64,000 nucleotides of DNA from Fistulifera solaris (Eukaryota > Bacillariophyta > Bacillariophyceae > Naviculales > Stauroneidaceae), in the NCBI GenBank assembly GCA_030295235.1, contig AP026124.1, forward strand, positions 1,798,001-1,862,000, written 5' to 3'. Made by a program: the position numbers and the translations under genes. The notes beneath the pieces were generated by a model. The model saw only the letters and a program-made list of their open reading frames with translations, ran no database searches and had not been told where the DNA came from. Below are positions 9,709 to 19,484 of this stretch, piece by piece. Each line of letters starts with the position of its first letter. Position 1 is the stretch's first letter.

Positions 9709-11109
9709 CTAGCAAAATCGCTGTCGCCGAAAGCTAACCGTTTTCCCGGTTTTAGAAACCTTGCAATCGAATCGCGAGAACTGATACGGCAATACGTTAT
9801 CCAGATCTTTTCTCACGTAACCATCACGCTTGAAAGGTGGGTCGTCTACGGTCGGATTTGTTATAAATCGGGGTTGATGCTGGTTTTCTTCTTGATCCTC
9901 AAAGAGCGACTCAATCTGATTCTCTTCATCGTCGCTGTATTGACTATTGTAGAACGGATTTCCCCACGTCTCCCAATTATCACCACATTGACCATCGTCC
10001 GCTTCTCCGATGAGTATGTATTCCTGTACATTCTTTTCCCGAAACAATTTCGTCCAGTCCTCTCCCATTGGCATCCAACTGCAGAGCACGATCACTTGTT
10101 TGGAATGGCAATCCGATGCGTGGAAGTGCAGGGCTTCCTCCACAGAGAGGCCTTCCACCCAAGCTTTGGGAGAAATCTTCCAGCTCCCGTCGTCAGTCGC
10201 AATGATCCTCGGAGCGCGGAACTTTCGATGATTGCTCCGGCGAGGTTGTTGTGCAAAATATTCTTCCAGGGCTTTCGTCAGTAGCCCATCACCCGCTCCC
10301 ACATCCAACACAATGGTTTCTCCCGCAAACGACTGTACTCTCTGTCGCAAGTAATCGCCCAGCCGATTGACATATTCTTGCGTCCAAAGTTGATAGATAT
10401 CATGCAGTTCACAGAATGTATTCCACGGGCCATTCATCTTGACGAAGCCCCCTGAAACTTCCAAGAGATCCTCGAGAGACACATCGGCTACACTCTGGTT
10501 ACTATCGGGTACAATGGCGGTGATAACACCACCTCCACGCAATTGCAGAGTCCGTCCATTCAGTTTTTCTCGAACAATCCGATCCATGACATGAAACCGT
10601 TGATTTGTTTTATGCAAAGCCCAGTCGTGCATACCAAAAGCATCGAGGACTTGATCTGTCGTCGGTAAATTGCGTCGACTTTCTTTCTTCAAATCAAAAC
10701 GCGTCCCGTATTTGGCTTGCAGAAATTCCATCCGACACCATTTCAGTATTCGGTGGTGATATTGCCACTTTAACACATCGGACCATACTTCATTAGGAAC
10801 CAGCGAAGATCTTACGAAGGTTTCCAAGTTTTGTATGCGATCATCGGCCGTCCGTGACGAATTATGTTGTTGAAACCCGGAGGAATATCGCCAGATGGAG
10901 GTCTCTTGCTGCGCGTCGGACGCCATCATGTCGTACAATTCCAGGGAAATCAGTTTCTGTGCTACTGGAAGCAACAGCAAACTATCCAGCGCAGCGCTGT
11001 CACGAACGACACCTCTGCCCAATGTATAACGCCATTGAATGCCATTCCGTAGTAATGCCGGTCCTAACCAGCGATTGATGCGTTTGCTGAGAAGTGAAAG
11101 GACTACCAT
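9709..11109 (-). CDS. Conserved hypothetical protein with SAM-methyltransferase core
   Basis: A 466-aa protein read from ATG 11109 (an earlier in-frame GTG is not used). Residues near 270-310 hold a classical motif I, IVLDVGAGDGLLTKALEEYF, followed by IIATDDGSW as the acidic loop after strand 2 and VIVLCSWMPMGEDWT as strand 4. The last third contains EYILIGEADDGQCGD and WGNPFYN, as in eukaryotic proteins annotated only as methyltransferase-like. No targeting signal is evident. The substrate is not predictable from sequence. It converges with the SET-like gene and its 5-prime end faces the 11.3-kb minisatellite. Confidence 0.65.
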   Translation of the reverse strand: MVVLSLLSKRINRWLGPALLRNGIQWRYTLGRGVVRDSAALDSLLLLPVAQKLISLELYDMMASDAQQETSIWRYSSGFQQHNSSRTADDRIQNLETFVRSSLVPNEVWSDVLKWQYHHRILKWCRMEFLQAKYGTRFDLKKESRRNLPTTDQVLDAFGMHDWALHKTNQRFHVMDRIVREKLNGRTLQLRGGGVITAIVPDSNQSVADVSLEDLLEVSGGFVKMNGPWNTFCELHDIYQLWTQEYVNRLGDYLRQRVQSFAGETIVLDVGAGDGLLTKALEEYFAQQPRRSNHRKFRAPRIIATDDGSWKISPKAWVEGLSVEEALHFHASDCHSKQVIVLCSWMPMGEDWTKLFREKNVQEYILIGEADDGQCGDNWETWGNPFYNSQYSDDEENQIESLFEDQEENQHQPRFITNPTVDDPPFKRDGYVRKDLDNVLPYQFSRFDCKVSKTGKTVSFRRQRFC

Positions 11110-11330
11110 TCTATCCCAGCACTTTGTACGATGACACAACAGCACCCCGTTTGATGAAATGAATTGATGAATCGACGGTAAAACGAATAGAGGTAATAGT
11201 GTTTCAATAACGAGAGCCGTTTTTTCGCCTCGATGGGCATTACCTGGTATGCGGTATCCGGCGAAGAGTACACTGGTGACTCCCCAACTCGAATGCTATG
11301 CTGTCCTGGAAATGTTCAGAATGCATTTAT

Positions 11331-11900
11331 CCAGAAAATCTGGGTAATTGGTATTTTGACATTTCCAGAAAATCTGAGAGTGTGGTACTTTGACGTATCC
11401 AGAAAATCTGGGAGTCATTACCTTGACGTATCCAGAAAATCTGGGAGTCATTATCTTGACGTATCCAGAAAATCTAGGGGTGTGATACTTTGACGTATCC
11501 AGAAAATCTGGGATTCAGTATCTTAGACGTATCCAGAAAATCTGGGATTCATTATCTTGACGTATCCAGAAAATCTAGGGGTGTGATACTTTGACGTATC
11601 CAGAAAATCTGGGCTTCAGTATCTTAGACGTATCCAGAAAATCTGGGATTCATTATCTTGACGTATCCAGAAAATCTAGGGGTGTGATACTTTGACGTAT
11701 CCAGAAAATCTGGGCTTCAGTATCTTGGACGTATCCAGAAAATGTGGGAGTTTGGTACTTTGAAGTATCCAGAAAATCTGGAGGAGTGGTATTTTGACAT
11801 GTCCAGAAAATCTGGGAGTCAGCTATTTCGAAGTATCCAAAAATCTGGGAGATTTACTGTACCAGTGGTATTTTCACGTGTCGAGAAAATATTGGCATTT
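11331..11900. repeat. Minisatellite, 33-34 bp unit, about 17 copies with a 101-bp higher-order period
   Basis: Units start with CCAGAAAATCTGG at 11331, 11365, 11399, 11432, 11465, 11499, 11533, 11566, 11600, 11634, 11667, 11701, 11735, 11769, 11803 and 11837, plus a degenerate one near 11881. Between 11465 and 11735 units recur as a trimer of 34+34+33 bp (101 bp), visible from the variants CTAGGGG, CTGGGCTT/ATTC and CTGGGATTC. Edge units are the most diverged, as expected if the array grows from its centre. The unit core is a near-palindrome, CCAGA-AAA-TCTGG. It lies 5-prime of the methyltransferase-like gene. Confidence 0.95.
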
Positions 11901-12450
11901 GGTATTCTGATGCATAGTATTACCAGGTACAAGTACAGATGGAAACGACAGGTCACACTAGGATTGTTTGACTAACTCTCGACCATCCATAACGCGATTT
12001 CGTTGAATTCTTCTGTGCTGTTGCCTGTTCCATGATGATAATTGATGGATTGAATTACTCAACCCGCCCTCCTCTCATTGGCGATTCTCGAATGCAGTCC
12101 CGGAAATCGTTGCCCACTTTACATACTGCTGCTATGGGATTAAATTTCATCTGCTGCACTCTTTGGAGAGACCGTATGGCAGTTCGATGTGTAATGCGTG
12201 ATTTGGTTATGCTGTAAGCTATCTCTTGTTTCCCTTCGTTACTGCTGAGATTGGCTTAGTACTGACGTCTGTGGACTTTCTTACAAAACTATCGCGACTA
12301 CAGCCTTATTTTCACTACGGTATGCAGTGCTCGAGCACTTTATTTGCTAATTCTAAAAGGTAGCGACTTTTGTGGAAAAAATTTTCAATGCAATATTGAA
12401 GCCGCTTGACAACCGCTTCATCTAACATTTCAACGTTTTCCATCCTGCTC
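11901..12450. other. Intergenic region, no supported gene
   Basis: Follows the minisatellite and reaches the 3-prime end of the VOC gene. Short open frames here have no family resemblance. TACCAGGTA occurs at 11931-11939. Confidence 0.5.
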
Positions 12451-13539
12451 TTATCGAGTGATTTTTTCCACTTCTTCAAATTGACGTACTGATTGAAATC
12501 CAATCGACACACCCGAAGGATCGACTAACCGTGGCACATCGTCCTCATCCGCATCCGGCAAGGGGTTGTAGACCAGATTCAGCCCCTCGACGACGGGACT
12601 GATCGTCGGTTGTTTCTTTCGCTTCTGTGTCGGAAGTAGCAAAACACCCATACAATTTGCCGAGGGTGCCATATACACCGATTTAGCTGGCTGCGGAGGC
12701 TCAAACTGTCCCATACCCTTCGAGGGTCGTGCGTACGGATACTCCTGTTCGACAAATCCCAATTGTTGATAAAAGGCTCGACTTTCCTCCACATTCGTAC
12801 AACGAATCGCCACAAACATGATCGGGTCCGGCACAAGTCCCACAATACCTCGAATCGGTAGTCCCGATGGTGAAATGACATTGACGTAACCGTAGGCGTC
12901 CAAAATATTCCCACCTGACTTGACCATTTGGGAGATTCGATACTCGGGTACACCGAGTTGTAGATAGGCAATGTTCTCTCCCGGTGGTGTCGAATCACCC
13001 ACTCGGTACAAGGGGTTGGTGATGCTTTTGTCGTACACAATATGAATGGAAGCATGGCCACCGTAAGATGCCAACGATGAAACGGGAGGTTGAAAGTCGT
13101 CGGGGATACTGAGCTGCTCTGGACCAAAGCCCATCCATGTTTCTTCAATCGGACCACGGATCCGACGACGAAGTACTTGACATTCAAAACCATTTTCTAA
13201 AAATTGGATCATACTGTCCAGTTGGGATTGATCCGCCACTTTGATGGTAATGCCTTGCAAAATGGCGTTGTCGTTGGCGAAGTCGGGGAGTGTTCCGACG
13301 GCCGCAGTCGATGGTAGAGCCGCACTGGCGGCAAGTCCGGCAGCTATAGATGAAATGACTTGTCGTCGGGAGAATGCCGAGTCTTTTGTTGGAATGTCGT
13401 GATTGCTATTGCTAGCTAGTCTGCTTGTGACCATTGGACAACTGGCCGAGTGATGTGTTGCGCTAAATGACCATGGATGCGCGTGCGGAAATAGGAAACT
13501 GACAAGCGCAATTCCTCTCAAAAGAAATGAATCTTTCAT
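12451..13539 (-). CDS. Thylakoid-lumen VOC/glyoxalase-fold protein with Tat-type signal
   Basis: A 362-aa single exon. The N-terminus (MKDSFLLRGIALVSFLF) is an ER-type signal ending HPWS-F-SA, a plausible plastid-entry cleavage site. A second signal follows: SRRQVISS with the twin arginines at residues 58-59, then an Ala-rich hydrophobic segment ending PSTAA. That pattern is a Tat signal for import into the thylakoid lumen. The mature part has two betaalphabetabetabeta VOC-type modules (for example ITIKVADQSQLDSMIQFLE and FVAIRCTNVEESRAFYQQLG, with DPSGVSIGF near the end), as in glyoxalase-like proteins. Metal ligands are not obvious, so the reaction is unknown. A four-step targeting route (ER, plastid, stroma, lumen) is inferred. 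Confidence 0.7.
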   Translation of the reverse strand: MKDSFLLRGIALVSFLFPHAHPWSFSATHHSASCPMVTSRLASNSNHDIPTKDSAFSRRQVISSIAAGLAASAALPSTAAVGTLPDFANDNAILQGITIKVADQSQLDSMIQFLENGFECQVLRRRIRGPIEETWMGFGPEQLSIPDDFQPPVSSLASYGGHASIHIVYDKSITNPLYRVGDSTPPGENIAYLQLGVPEYRISQMVKSGGNILDAYGYVNVISPSGLPIRGIVGLVPDPIMFVAIRCTNVEESRAFYQQLGFVEQEYPYARPSKGMGQFEPPQPAKSVYMAPSANCMGVLLLPTQKRKKQPTISPVVEGLNLVYNPLPDADEDDVPRLVDPSGVSIGFQSVRQFEEVEKITR

Positions 13540-13880
13540 TACTATTTATAATGTTGACGCGAAAAGTAAGAATTGATACTGTTATTGTGAATGATAATGA
13601 TGATGATGTGTCAACACAAAAAAATCCGATCGAACGAAAAGACGCGACGGCGAGGTGCGCACATGCGTGGAATCATGACTGAAATGCCGTCGGAGTCCTG
13701 TCCGGTCTACACATTGGCATACAGTGCAATTTTCGTTGCGAAGACGTCACGAGCTTTGGAATCAAAAGTCACCCAAAGTAACTAGCTCTCAGAAGCAACG
13801 CTATCGATGGAAACATTATTTCTTTTCGGGAGTGTTGACTAGACTAGTGGTGCACAACTTTACGTTCAAAATCTGTTTGT

Positions 13881-13921
13881 CTCGGGACTGAAATCCAGTC
13901 GTGAAAAAAGGTCGTCTACAC
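13881..13921 (+). promoter_or_regulatory. Dispersed palindromic element, copy A
   Basis: Core GACTG-aaatc-CAGTC at 13886-13900, followed by GTGAAAAAAG and GTCGTCTAC. One of at least six copies of a roughly 40-bp element in this window. This copy lies in the first unit of the 219-bp duplication, about 560 bp upstream of the USP39 start codon. Function is inferred from recurrence and position only. Confidence 0.6.
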
Positions 13922-14099
13922 GTTGCATTATAGTCAATCTTCAACGACAAGCTCTAAGATAACGTCGCGAGCTTTTGGAATCAAAAGTCACCCAAAGTAA
14001 CTAGCTCTCAGAAGCATCGCTATCGATGGAAACATTATTTCTTTTCGGGAGTGTTGACTAGACTAGTTGTGCACAACTTTACGTTCAAAATCTGTTTTT

Positions 14100-14140
14100 C
14101 TCGGGACTGAAATCCAGTCGTGAAAAAAGGTCGTCTACAC
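14100..14140 (+). promoter_or_regulatory. Dispersed palindromic element, copy B
   Basis: Core GACTG-aaatc-CAGTC at 14105-14119 with the same GTGAAAAAAG and GTCGTCTAC flank. It is the duplicated partner of copy A and lies about 345 bp upstream of the USP39 start. Confidence 0.6.
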
Positions 14141-14318
14141 GTTGCATTATAGTCAATCTTCAACGACAAGCTCTAAGATAAGTCCTTCGAGATCGGTCCG
14201 CATAAATCGCCTATTCAAAACGTAACATTTTCACAGCACGTGTTGCAACATTCTCCTATAAAAGAGTCGCTTAAAACACAAAGCGGAAGTTACCTATGAA
14301 AATCTGTTGGTCTCTTGA

Positions 14319-14362
14319 CTCATGACTGAAATCCAGTCAAGGAAAGGTCGTCTGCCATCTAC
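14319..14362 (+). promoter_or_regulatory. Dispersed palindromic element, copy C
   Basis: TCATGACTG-aaatc-CAGTCAAGG with the core at 14324-14338, followed by GGTCGTCTGCC. It is diverged from copies A and B but shares the flanks, including an upstream AAAATCTGTTGGTCTC. It lies about 120 bp upstream of the USP39 start codon. Confidence 0.6.
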
Positions 14363-14483
14363 ATTTAGAAACTATTGTGCTTATTTTTTTGAGGTGCAGC
14401 TTTTTTCACGAAAAAAAAGACGCAATCATAGTTCAATGCTAATCAATCCTACGCAATTGAGCACGGCATTGTAAACAGTCAAC

Positions 14484-16288
14484 ATGGAAACAGACAATAC
14501 AGCAAACCGTAAACGCAAGCAGTCAGCGGTCGATGACGACGTGACGAACCAAACGTGTCCTTACTTGGATACCGTGCAACGATCGCTGCTGGATTTTGAT
14601 TTAGAACCGGCTTGCAGTATCACGTTAGAAACAGGTCCGCACATTTATGGCTGTCTGGTGTGCGGAAAATTCTTTCGCGGCCGAGGACGACAAACACCCG
14701 CGTACACGCATGCGGTTGAAGAATCGCATTTTGTATTTGTGCATTTGAACAAAAGGACCTTTCACTGTCTTCCGGACGATTACGAAATTCACGACACTTC
14801 CTTGTCCGATATTCGGGCGGCTTTACATCCCCAATTCACTCCCGAACAAATTGAATCGCTCGATTTGAACACACAACTCAGTCGCGACTTGTTGGGACGA
14901 CGGTATTTGCCCGGATTCATCGGACTCAACAATCTGCATAAGACGGATTGTATTAATGCCGTTGTGCAAGCACTAGCACATGTACCGCCGTTGCGGGATT
15001 ATTTCTTGCGGCAAGCGGAGATCAATAACACGAATAATATACACAAGCATCGCCTGGCGTATCATGTTACCGAATGCTTTGGGGAGTTGGTGCGCAAAAT
15101 GTGGAGTGATACCCGTTTCAAAAGTCACGTCGATCCCCATCGACTGGTACAAGCAGTGGCGGCAGCCTCCAAAACAAAATTTCCTGTCGGGCAACAAGCC
15201 GAAGCGGGGGAACTGGTGGCTTGGTTACTGCATCAACTTCATTTGGGGACAGGAGGGAATTTGAACATGAACAGCAAAAAGAAATCGAAGCAACAGAGTA
15301 TTATTCAAAAAGTATTCCAGGGAGAAGTCATGGTGGTTACGCGACAAGCGGCCCGATCGGGTAATCATCGTGTCAAAGAGTCGGAAACGGAACGTTCTGA
15401 CGACAGGGAAGGGAGTGGTGACGAAGAAGAGGAACCAGAAATGCTGAATGGTGATGTTCCCACAGTTCCGGCTCCAAAAGTTGAAGAAACCACCACTACG
15501 AGCAGCTTTCTGCAATTAACACTCGATATCCCGGAGAAGCCACTCTTTCGTGACGAAAATGGTGGTTTGGTGATTCCGCAGGAACCACTTTCTTCCGTTT
15601 TGAGAAAATTCGACGGCGTTTCCTTTTGGGATGCTGTCAGTGCTTCGGGAGTTGTGCAACGAAAGCAGTATCGGCTACTTCGACTACCAAACTATTTAAT
15701 CCTGCATTTGGCACGCTTCAAGACAAATCAGTACAGTCGAGAGAAAAATCCAACCATAGTTGCTTTTCCTGTCAAGAATCTCGATTTGAGTGACTATGTG
15801 AAACCAGTGGAGGGCAAACCAAAGCTTCCCACCGAAGCTGAAGTGAGACGTATGAATGTAAGTGCTACCAAGTCATGCTAGATTTATGTTCGCGGACTAT
15901 CTAATTGCTCCTGTAATTGCAGGTGGCGGAGCTAAAGGACCTAATGCATAAGCACGGACAAAGTGAGGTTGTAAAGGGCGCTCTGGAAAAGAGTAAATTG
16001 CTGGATCTTGTTCTCGATTTTGTTGTGAAGCGGCTCCCGGATCTGCTTGCCGACAAATACGATCTTATCGCAAACATTACCCACGAGAGTCCAGTGGACG
16101 TGGGACGAGAGGGAAAGCACGATCCTCTGCAAGAGGGATCTTACAAATGTCATATTCAACACCGTGGTGCAAATCAGTGGTATGAAATGCAAGATCTGCA
16201 CGTGCAAGAAATTATGCCCCAGCAGATTGGTCTTTCCGAAAGTTACGTACTCATTTTTGAGCGCAAATCAGCACAAAAGATGTCGTAG
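14484..16288 (+). CDS. USP39: USP39/SAD1-type inactive ubiquitin-hydrolase, tri-snRNP assembly factor
   Basis: Exons 14484-15857 and 15923-16288 (65-bp intron) give 579 aa. Residues near 25-110 are a UBP-type zinc finger (CPYLDTV, YGCLVCGKFFRGRG, SHFVFVHL). The peptidase-like domain starts GFIGLNNLHKTDCINAVVQA, where the catalytic NTCYMN motif is replaced (Asp in the cysteine position), as in USP39/Sad1. Later come LPNYLILHLARF, YDLIANITHE, GSYKCHIQH and LPQ-type IMPQQIGLSESYVLIFER. The family docks the U4/U6-U5 tri-snRNP to the spliceosome and is proteolytically inactive. Between YVKPVEG and DLLADKY there is an insert of about 45 residues (MNVAELKDLMHKHGQSEVVK) that resembles a SAP motif; the exon junction falls at its first residue. 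Confidence 0.9.
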
Positions 16289-16348
16289 GATAAATTTAAG
16301 AAGAAATAATGCAATCCACTTCGAGTTAGAACTAAGTACAAACATTGG

Positions 16349-17500
16349 TTACACCTCAGCATAAGCGACAACATCTGGATCGTTATTAGTCAGCTCCTCA
16401 TCCTCTGACATTTTGTCCAAGTCATTTCTTGTCACTGAGCTTTCTTTTTTGGATTGGGCAGGAGAAGGTTTCGTAGGTTTATTTTTGAGAATTACATCAG
16501 TTGGTTGCCAATGAGAGGGCAAGAAATACTTATACAAATGCCAAAGTTTGTAAAGGTCCTCCACATCCGTATTGTGCGTGCGTAGCCATGTCGTCATCCC
16601 TTGTTGACAATTATTCGGGTCGGTTATCTCCTTGGATACCCTGGAAGGCGGTCGTGTCGTTGGTAAGCTACCCAGCGGATTCACATAAGAAGGTGTCTGA
16701 GAAGCCATCAACTTCATTATTGCTTCGGTCGGTGGCAGCGTCCATTCCTCCGAGGAAACTCGCTGATCTTCGATGTGTCGACAACGATGCACGTGCATTT
16801 CCGCCAAAGGAACTAGGGATGCTGTCAACATTTCTTCTACGATTACACCCAACGCAACCAAAGCCGAAGTATCGAGTGATTCCCAACACACGTCCTTGTG
16901 CAGCTCCATTTCTTTCCCGTTGCGGACAATCTCTTTTTCTAGAATTTTCACAAAACAGTCGTGCAAATACCGCAAGACTGATGGTCGGATTGGAATGTTC
17001 GGTAGCGCTCTCAGCATATTGGGAGGAGATGAGGATGATGAAAAGTCAGCAAAGGATAGCTTCTTCAAAGGTATTTTGACTTTTCTAGGTCGTTTTCGCT
17101 TTTTTGTGACCTGATCCACTTTCATCTGCCTCGACAGATCATTTTGTGCAGAAAACTTATTATGCTTCCCCTCAAGAGATGAAGACACGGAAGAGTTGTC
17201 TTGTATTCCTTCTCCTCGATCCGATTGTTTCGAGCTCTCAACCGGTAACTCAGAACCATTATGTTTTGGAAAGGATGGGGCCTTTTTCGGAGCATATGGA
17301 CCGTCCATGTGAATAGCCCAGCCAATTAGTTCCTCGGCATTATCGTGAATCAGAGTTTGCTGCCCATCGTCAAGCAATAGATCCCAATTACTCTCAAGGT
17401 ATGACGCCGTCCCCGTAAAGTCATTCGTAATATTAGTTCCTCTCCGTTTGGGAGGAGGAACTTCCGCTTTCTCTTCTTCATCTGTATGCGCTGTACTCAT
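16349..17500 (-). CDS. Unrecognised basic, probably nuclear protein
   Basis: A single exon of 383 aa from ATG 17500. I do not recognise the family. Visible parts: an N-terminal segment with PPPKRRG, a low-complexity Ser-rich middle, a strongly basic patch KKRKRPRKVKIPLKKL (likely nuclear localisation), then a conserved-looking helical block (RPSVLRYLHDCFVKILEKEI ... LDTSALVALGVIVEEMLTAS ... VPLAEMHVHRCRHIE) that has the length and rhythm of a histone-fold-like helical module, and an acidic tail. It converges with USP39, 60 bp between stops. Its promoter contains palindromic element copy D and then the 17.7-kb minisatellite. Confidence 0.6.
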   Translation of the reverse strand: MSTAHTDEEEKAEVPPPKRRGTNITNDFTGTASYLESNWDLLLDDGQQTLIHDNAEELIGWAIHMDGPYAPKKAPSFPKHNGSELPVESSKQSDRGEGIQDNSSVSSSLEGKHNKFSAQNDLSRQMKVDQVTKKRKRPRKVKIPLKKLSFADFSSSSSPPNMLRALPNIPIRPSVLRYLHDCFVKILEKEIVRNGKEMELHKDVCWESLDTSALVALGVIVEEMLTASLVPLAEMHVHRCRHIEDQRVSSEEWTLPPTEAIMKLMASQTPSYVNPLGSLPTTRPPSRVSKEITDPNNCQQGMTTWLRTHNTDVEDLYKLWHLYKYFLPSHWQPTDVILKNKPTKPSPAQSKKESSVTRNDLDKMSEDEELTNNDPDVVAYAEV

Positions 17501-17625
17501 TTCCAAGAAAAAGGGCTACGGTCTATAATTACTCCTTTCAAACCTTTTGCTCTGGCTTCGCGACAAAATTTTTTGAAATGCAACCATTCATTTTTCGAAA
17601 AACGTCTCGTCGTCTCATGACTCAC

Positions 17626-17640
17626 GACTGCAATCCAGTC
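17626..17640. promoter_or_regulatory. Dispersed palindromic element, copy D (core)
   Basis: GACTG-caatc-CAGTC, preceded by CTCATGACTCAC. It is 126 bp upstream of the start codon at 17500. The flank conserved in the other copies is mostly lost here, although GTCGTCTC occurs on the other side at 17609. Confidence 0.5.
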
Positions 17641-17689
17641 TTGGTTCACCGCACGTTTTGAAAACGACGAAGCCTGAAATTCGTCACGA

Positions 17690-17995
17690 GTTTCTGGAGA
17701 GTACACAGAGTTTCTGTATATCTAAAATCAAATTTGTCCAGAATTTCTGGAACGTTCTCAGAAATGCTGTATGATCAAACACACTGTATCCAGAATTTCT
17801 GGAATTTACACAGAGTTTCTGTATGTACAAACACACCGTCCCCAGAATCTCTGTAACACAGAGTTTCTGTATATCTAACACTCCCTCTCCAGAATTTCTG
17901 GAACGTACTCAGAAATGCTGTAGGATCAAATATACATATGCAGAGTTTCTGTTAAATAAAGACACCTTGACCAGAATTTCTGGAGCGTACACGGC
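17690..17995. repeat. Minisatellite-like array, about 50-bp unit, CCAGAATTTCTGG core
   Basis: CCAGAATTTCTGG occurs at 17739, 17790, 17889 and 17971, with a degenerate copy near 17842. Each is followed by a second partly palindromic block, CAGAGTTTCTGTATAT or CAGAAATGCTGTATGATC, and then ATCAAACACAC. Spacing is 47-52 bp, with one 82-bp interval. The 13-bp core has the same arms (CCAGA...TCTGG) as the 11.3-kb array but different spacer DNA, and the whole unit recurs in degraded form at 35.6 kb. Confidence 0.85.
17745..17757. promoter_or_regulatory. Perfect three-box heat-shock element inside the minisatellite
   Basis: TTC-tg-GAA-cg-TTC matches the HSF consensus nTTCnnGAAnnTTCn exactly. The other units keep only two boxes (for example GAAcgTaC). 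Diatoms have a large HSF family, so binding is possible, but the match may be a by-product of the palindromic repeat. It sits 245 bp upstream of the start codon at 17500. Confidence 0.35.
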
Positions 17996-18122
17996 AACGT
18001 AATAAGCATTTTTGAAGTCATGTCGTACTATATTCACAAAATGGTCCATTGTTGTCCATTGCACGCTAATAAAGAAGCTTTAACTAATGATTTGCTGCCT
18101 TCGTTAATCGTTCTTTAGCGCG

Positions 18123-19074
18123 CTATAGCAGATACTTATAGAAAGCACCATCGCCATTCTGTTTTTCAACACGTTCTATGATTTCCGATCGATTTAACCA
18201 TGCGAAATCCGTTACTTTTTTGAGTTCCAAGCTTCACGATACCCTCATCGTACTGAACCTTGATAAAGAATGTTTTGTTACCGTACTGCTGCTCCTTTTG
18301 CTGTTGTTCCGCAGAAAATGCCATCATTTCCACAGCCACTGGACAGTTGGAGGGGCACCAAAATTCCAGTTCTTCTCCCACTGCTTCCGGAATGGCTCGC
18401 TTGGCTGCATCTAGCAACATCTCATCGTCCTTCAACGCCACAGTGGGAAATTTCCATATTGAGTCTTCTTGCACAGTGAGATAGATGCTCGTCTTGAGCT
18501 TACGATCTGTAGTTCGAACATCACCGTTCTTATCAGCTTCTGTGATACGAGGTGCTGGAGTAAACCCTTTAACCTTTTCAAGATACTCTAAAATATCATC
18601 ATTCCTCGTCAAGTTGGTTTCCTGGGCTGAATGCTCTGGTGCAGATGGGAAAAGCCCTTTCGGATAGTCCTTCCCGAACTGCTGCAATTGATTTTGCAAA
18701 TCCTCGAACTCCATTTCCCATTCCTCCTGATCTGGAAGCACAACATTCAGTCGTTCAATAATAACAGCCACATGAATCTTCCAGCCCAAACCAGCTTGAC
18801 GGGCTTTTCGTTCCATGTACTCGTCGTTCACTTTCTTTTGAATGAACCACGAACGAAATTCATTCCGCTTCTCTCCGCGGGGTTTCGAAACTCTTCGAGC
18901 TTTCACCTGTTCTTTGCGCTGCTGCGTCTGCTCGTATAACTCCGTTCGGCGTTGCTTCTGGGCCTTCTTTTGTTCAACCCAACGCGGTGCGTCCGTGGCA
19001 GCGAAATTGCGGACGAGCATCGGTCGTTGGGCCAATTTGGTATGCCTCGAAGCCGCAGCAATTACTGATCTCAT
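18123..19074 (-). CDS. MRPL46: Mitochondrial large ribosomal subunit protein mL46 (one frame break)
   Basis: Start ATG 19074. The N-terminus is Arg/Ala/Ser rich without acids (a mitochondrial presequence). Then come a charged helical region, GWKIHVAVIIERLNVVLPDQ, and the Nudix-like domain (WKFPTVALKDDEMLLDAAKR, FWCPSNCPVAVE, NKTFFIKVQYDEG), which is the mL46 signature. The raw frame ends at 18166, but the homologous ending (VTDFAWLNRSEIIERV, then a stop at 18123-18125) lies one base out of frame after a six-T run at 18216-18221. Five bases there would give a continuous 316-aa protein. The family sits on the mitoribosome central protuberance and is structural, without hydrolase residues. Confidence 0.85.
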
Positions 19075-19484
19075 TCTCAATATGAAACAAGGAAAGATAT
19101 GTTGGAGGTGAAGAAAGATTATTGCTGATGATTGCTGTGTTTATTACTACGTATTATTATTTGTTTGATGTGGATGTGGATGTAGGCGGTAGGTGGATGG
19201 ACAGACCCTTTTAGTAACGAGGAACGAACCGAACTGCGATTGAAACCTACTTTGTAAGTAGTACTACTAGTACGAATATACGAGTCGGAACGGTACCCGT
19301 ATCTTAAGTGTGATTTACGGAGTGTGCGGAACGGATGAGAGGACGAGACGCGATGGCGCGACGCTACTGGTACGTCCTTTGGCGACGGCGACGATTATTA
19401 TTTTTTTTTCTTTGAAACGCATTAACAAGCGTATTGGTAGGGTGAAGAAGCTGGTGGTAGAAAATCTGCTTATGTATTGTCAAC
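19075..19484. other. Divergent promoter region, no gene
   Basis: Separates mL46 (minus) from the tail-anchored protein gene (plus), so it must drive both. It holds purine/pyrimidine-simple stretches and a T9 run near 19400 but no clear core promoter motif. Confidence 0.5.

Larger units (their letters stand above)
13744..14181. repeat. Direct tandem duplication of a 219-bp intergenic segment
   Basis: Copy 1 (13744-13961) and copy 2 (13962-14181) abut and differ at only a few bases, such as an A/T in AGAAGCAACG versus AGAAGCATCG and one extra T in GAGCTTTTGG. Each copy carries one copy of the palindromic element described below. High identity indicates a recent event, or fewer likely an assembly duplication; read depth would tell. 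It lies in the promoter region of the USP39 gene. Confidence 0.95.

Noticed and set aside
11331-11900. CRISPR-like array (regular 34-bp units)
   Set aside because: There are no distinct spacers: the whole 33-34 bp unit repeats with small variants and a 101-bp higher-order period. The setting is a eukaryotic nuclear genome with no cas genes.
18216-18221. Programmed ribosomal frameshifting in mL46 at the six-T (minus-strand A6) run
   Set aside because: Same kind of break is found in about a dozen unrelated genes here, with both surplus and missing bases, so assembly error is more likely than a regulated shift.
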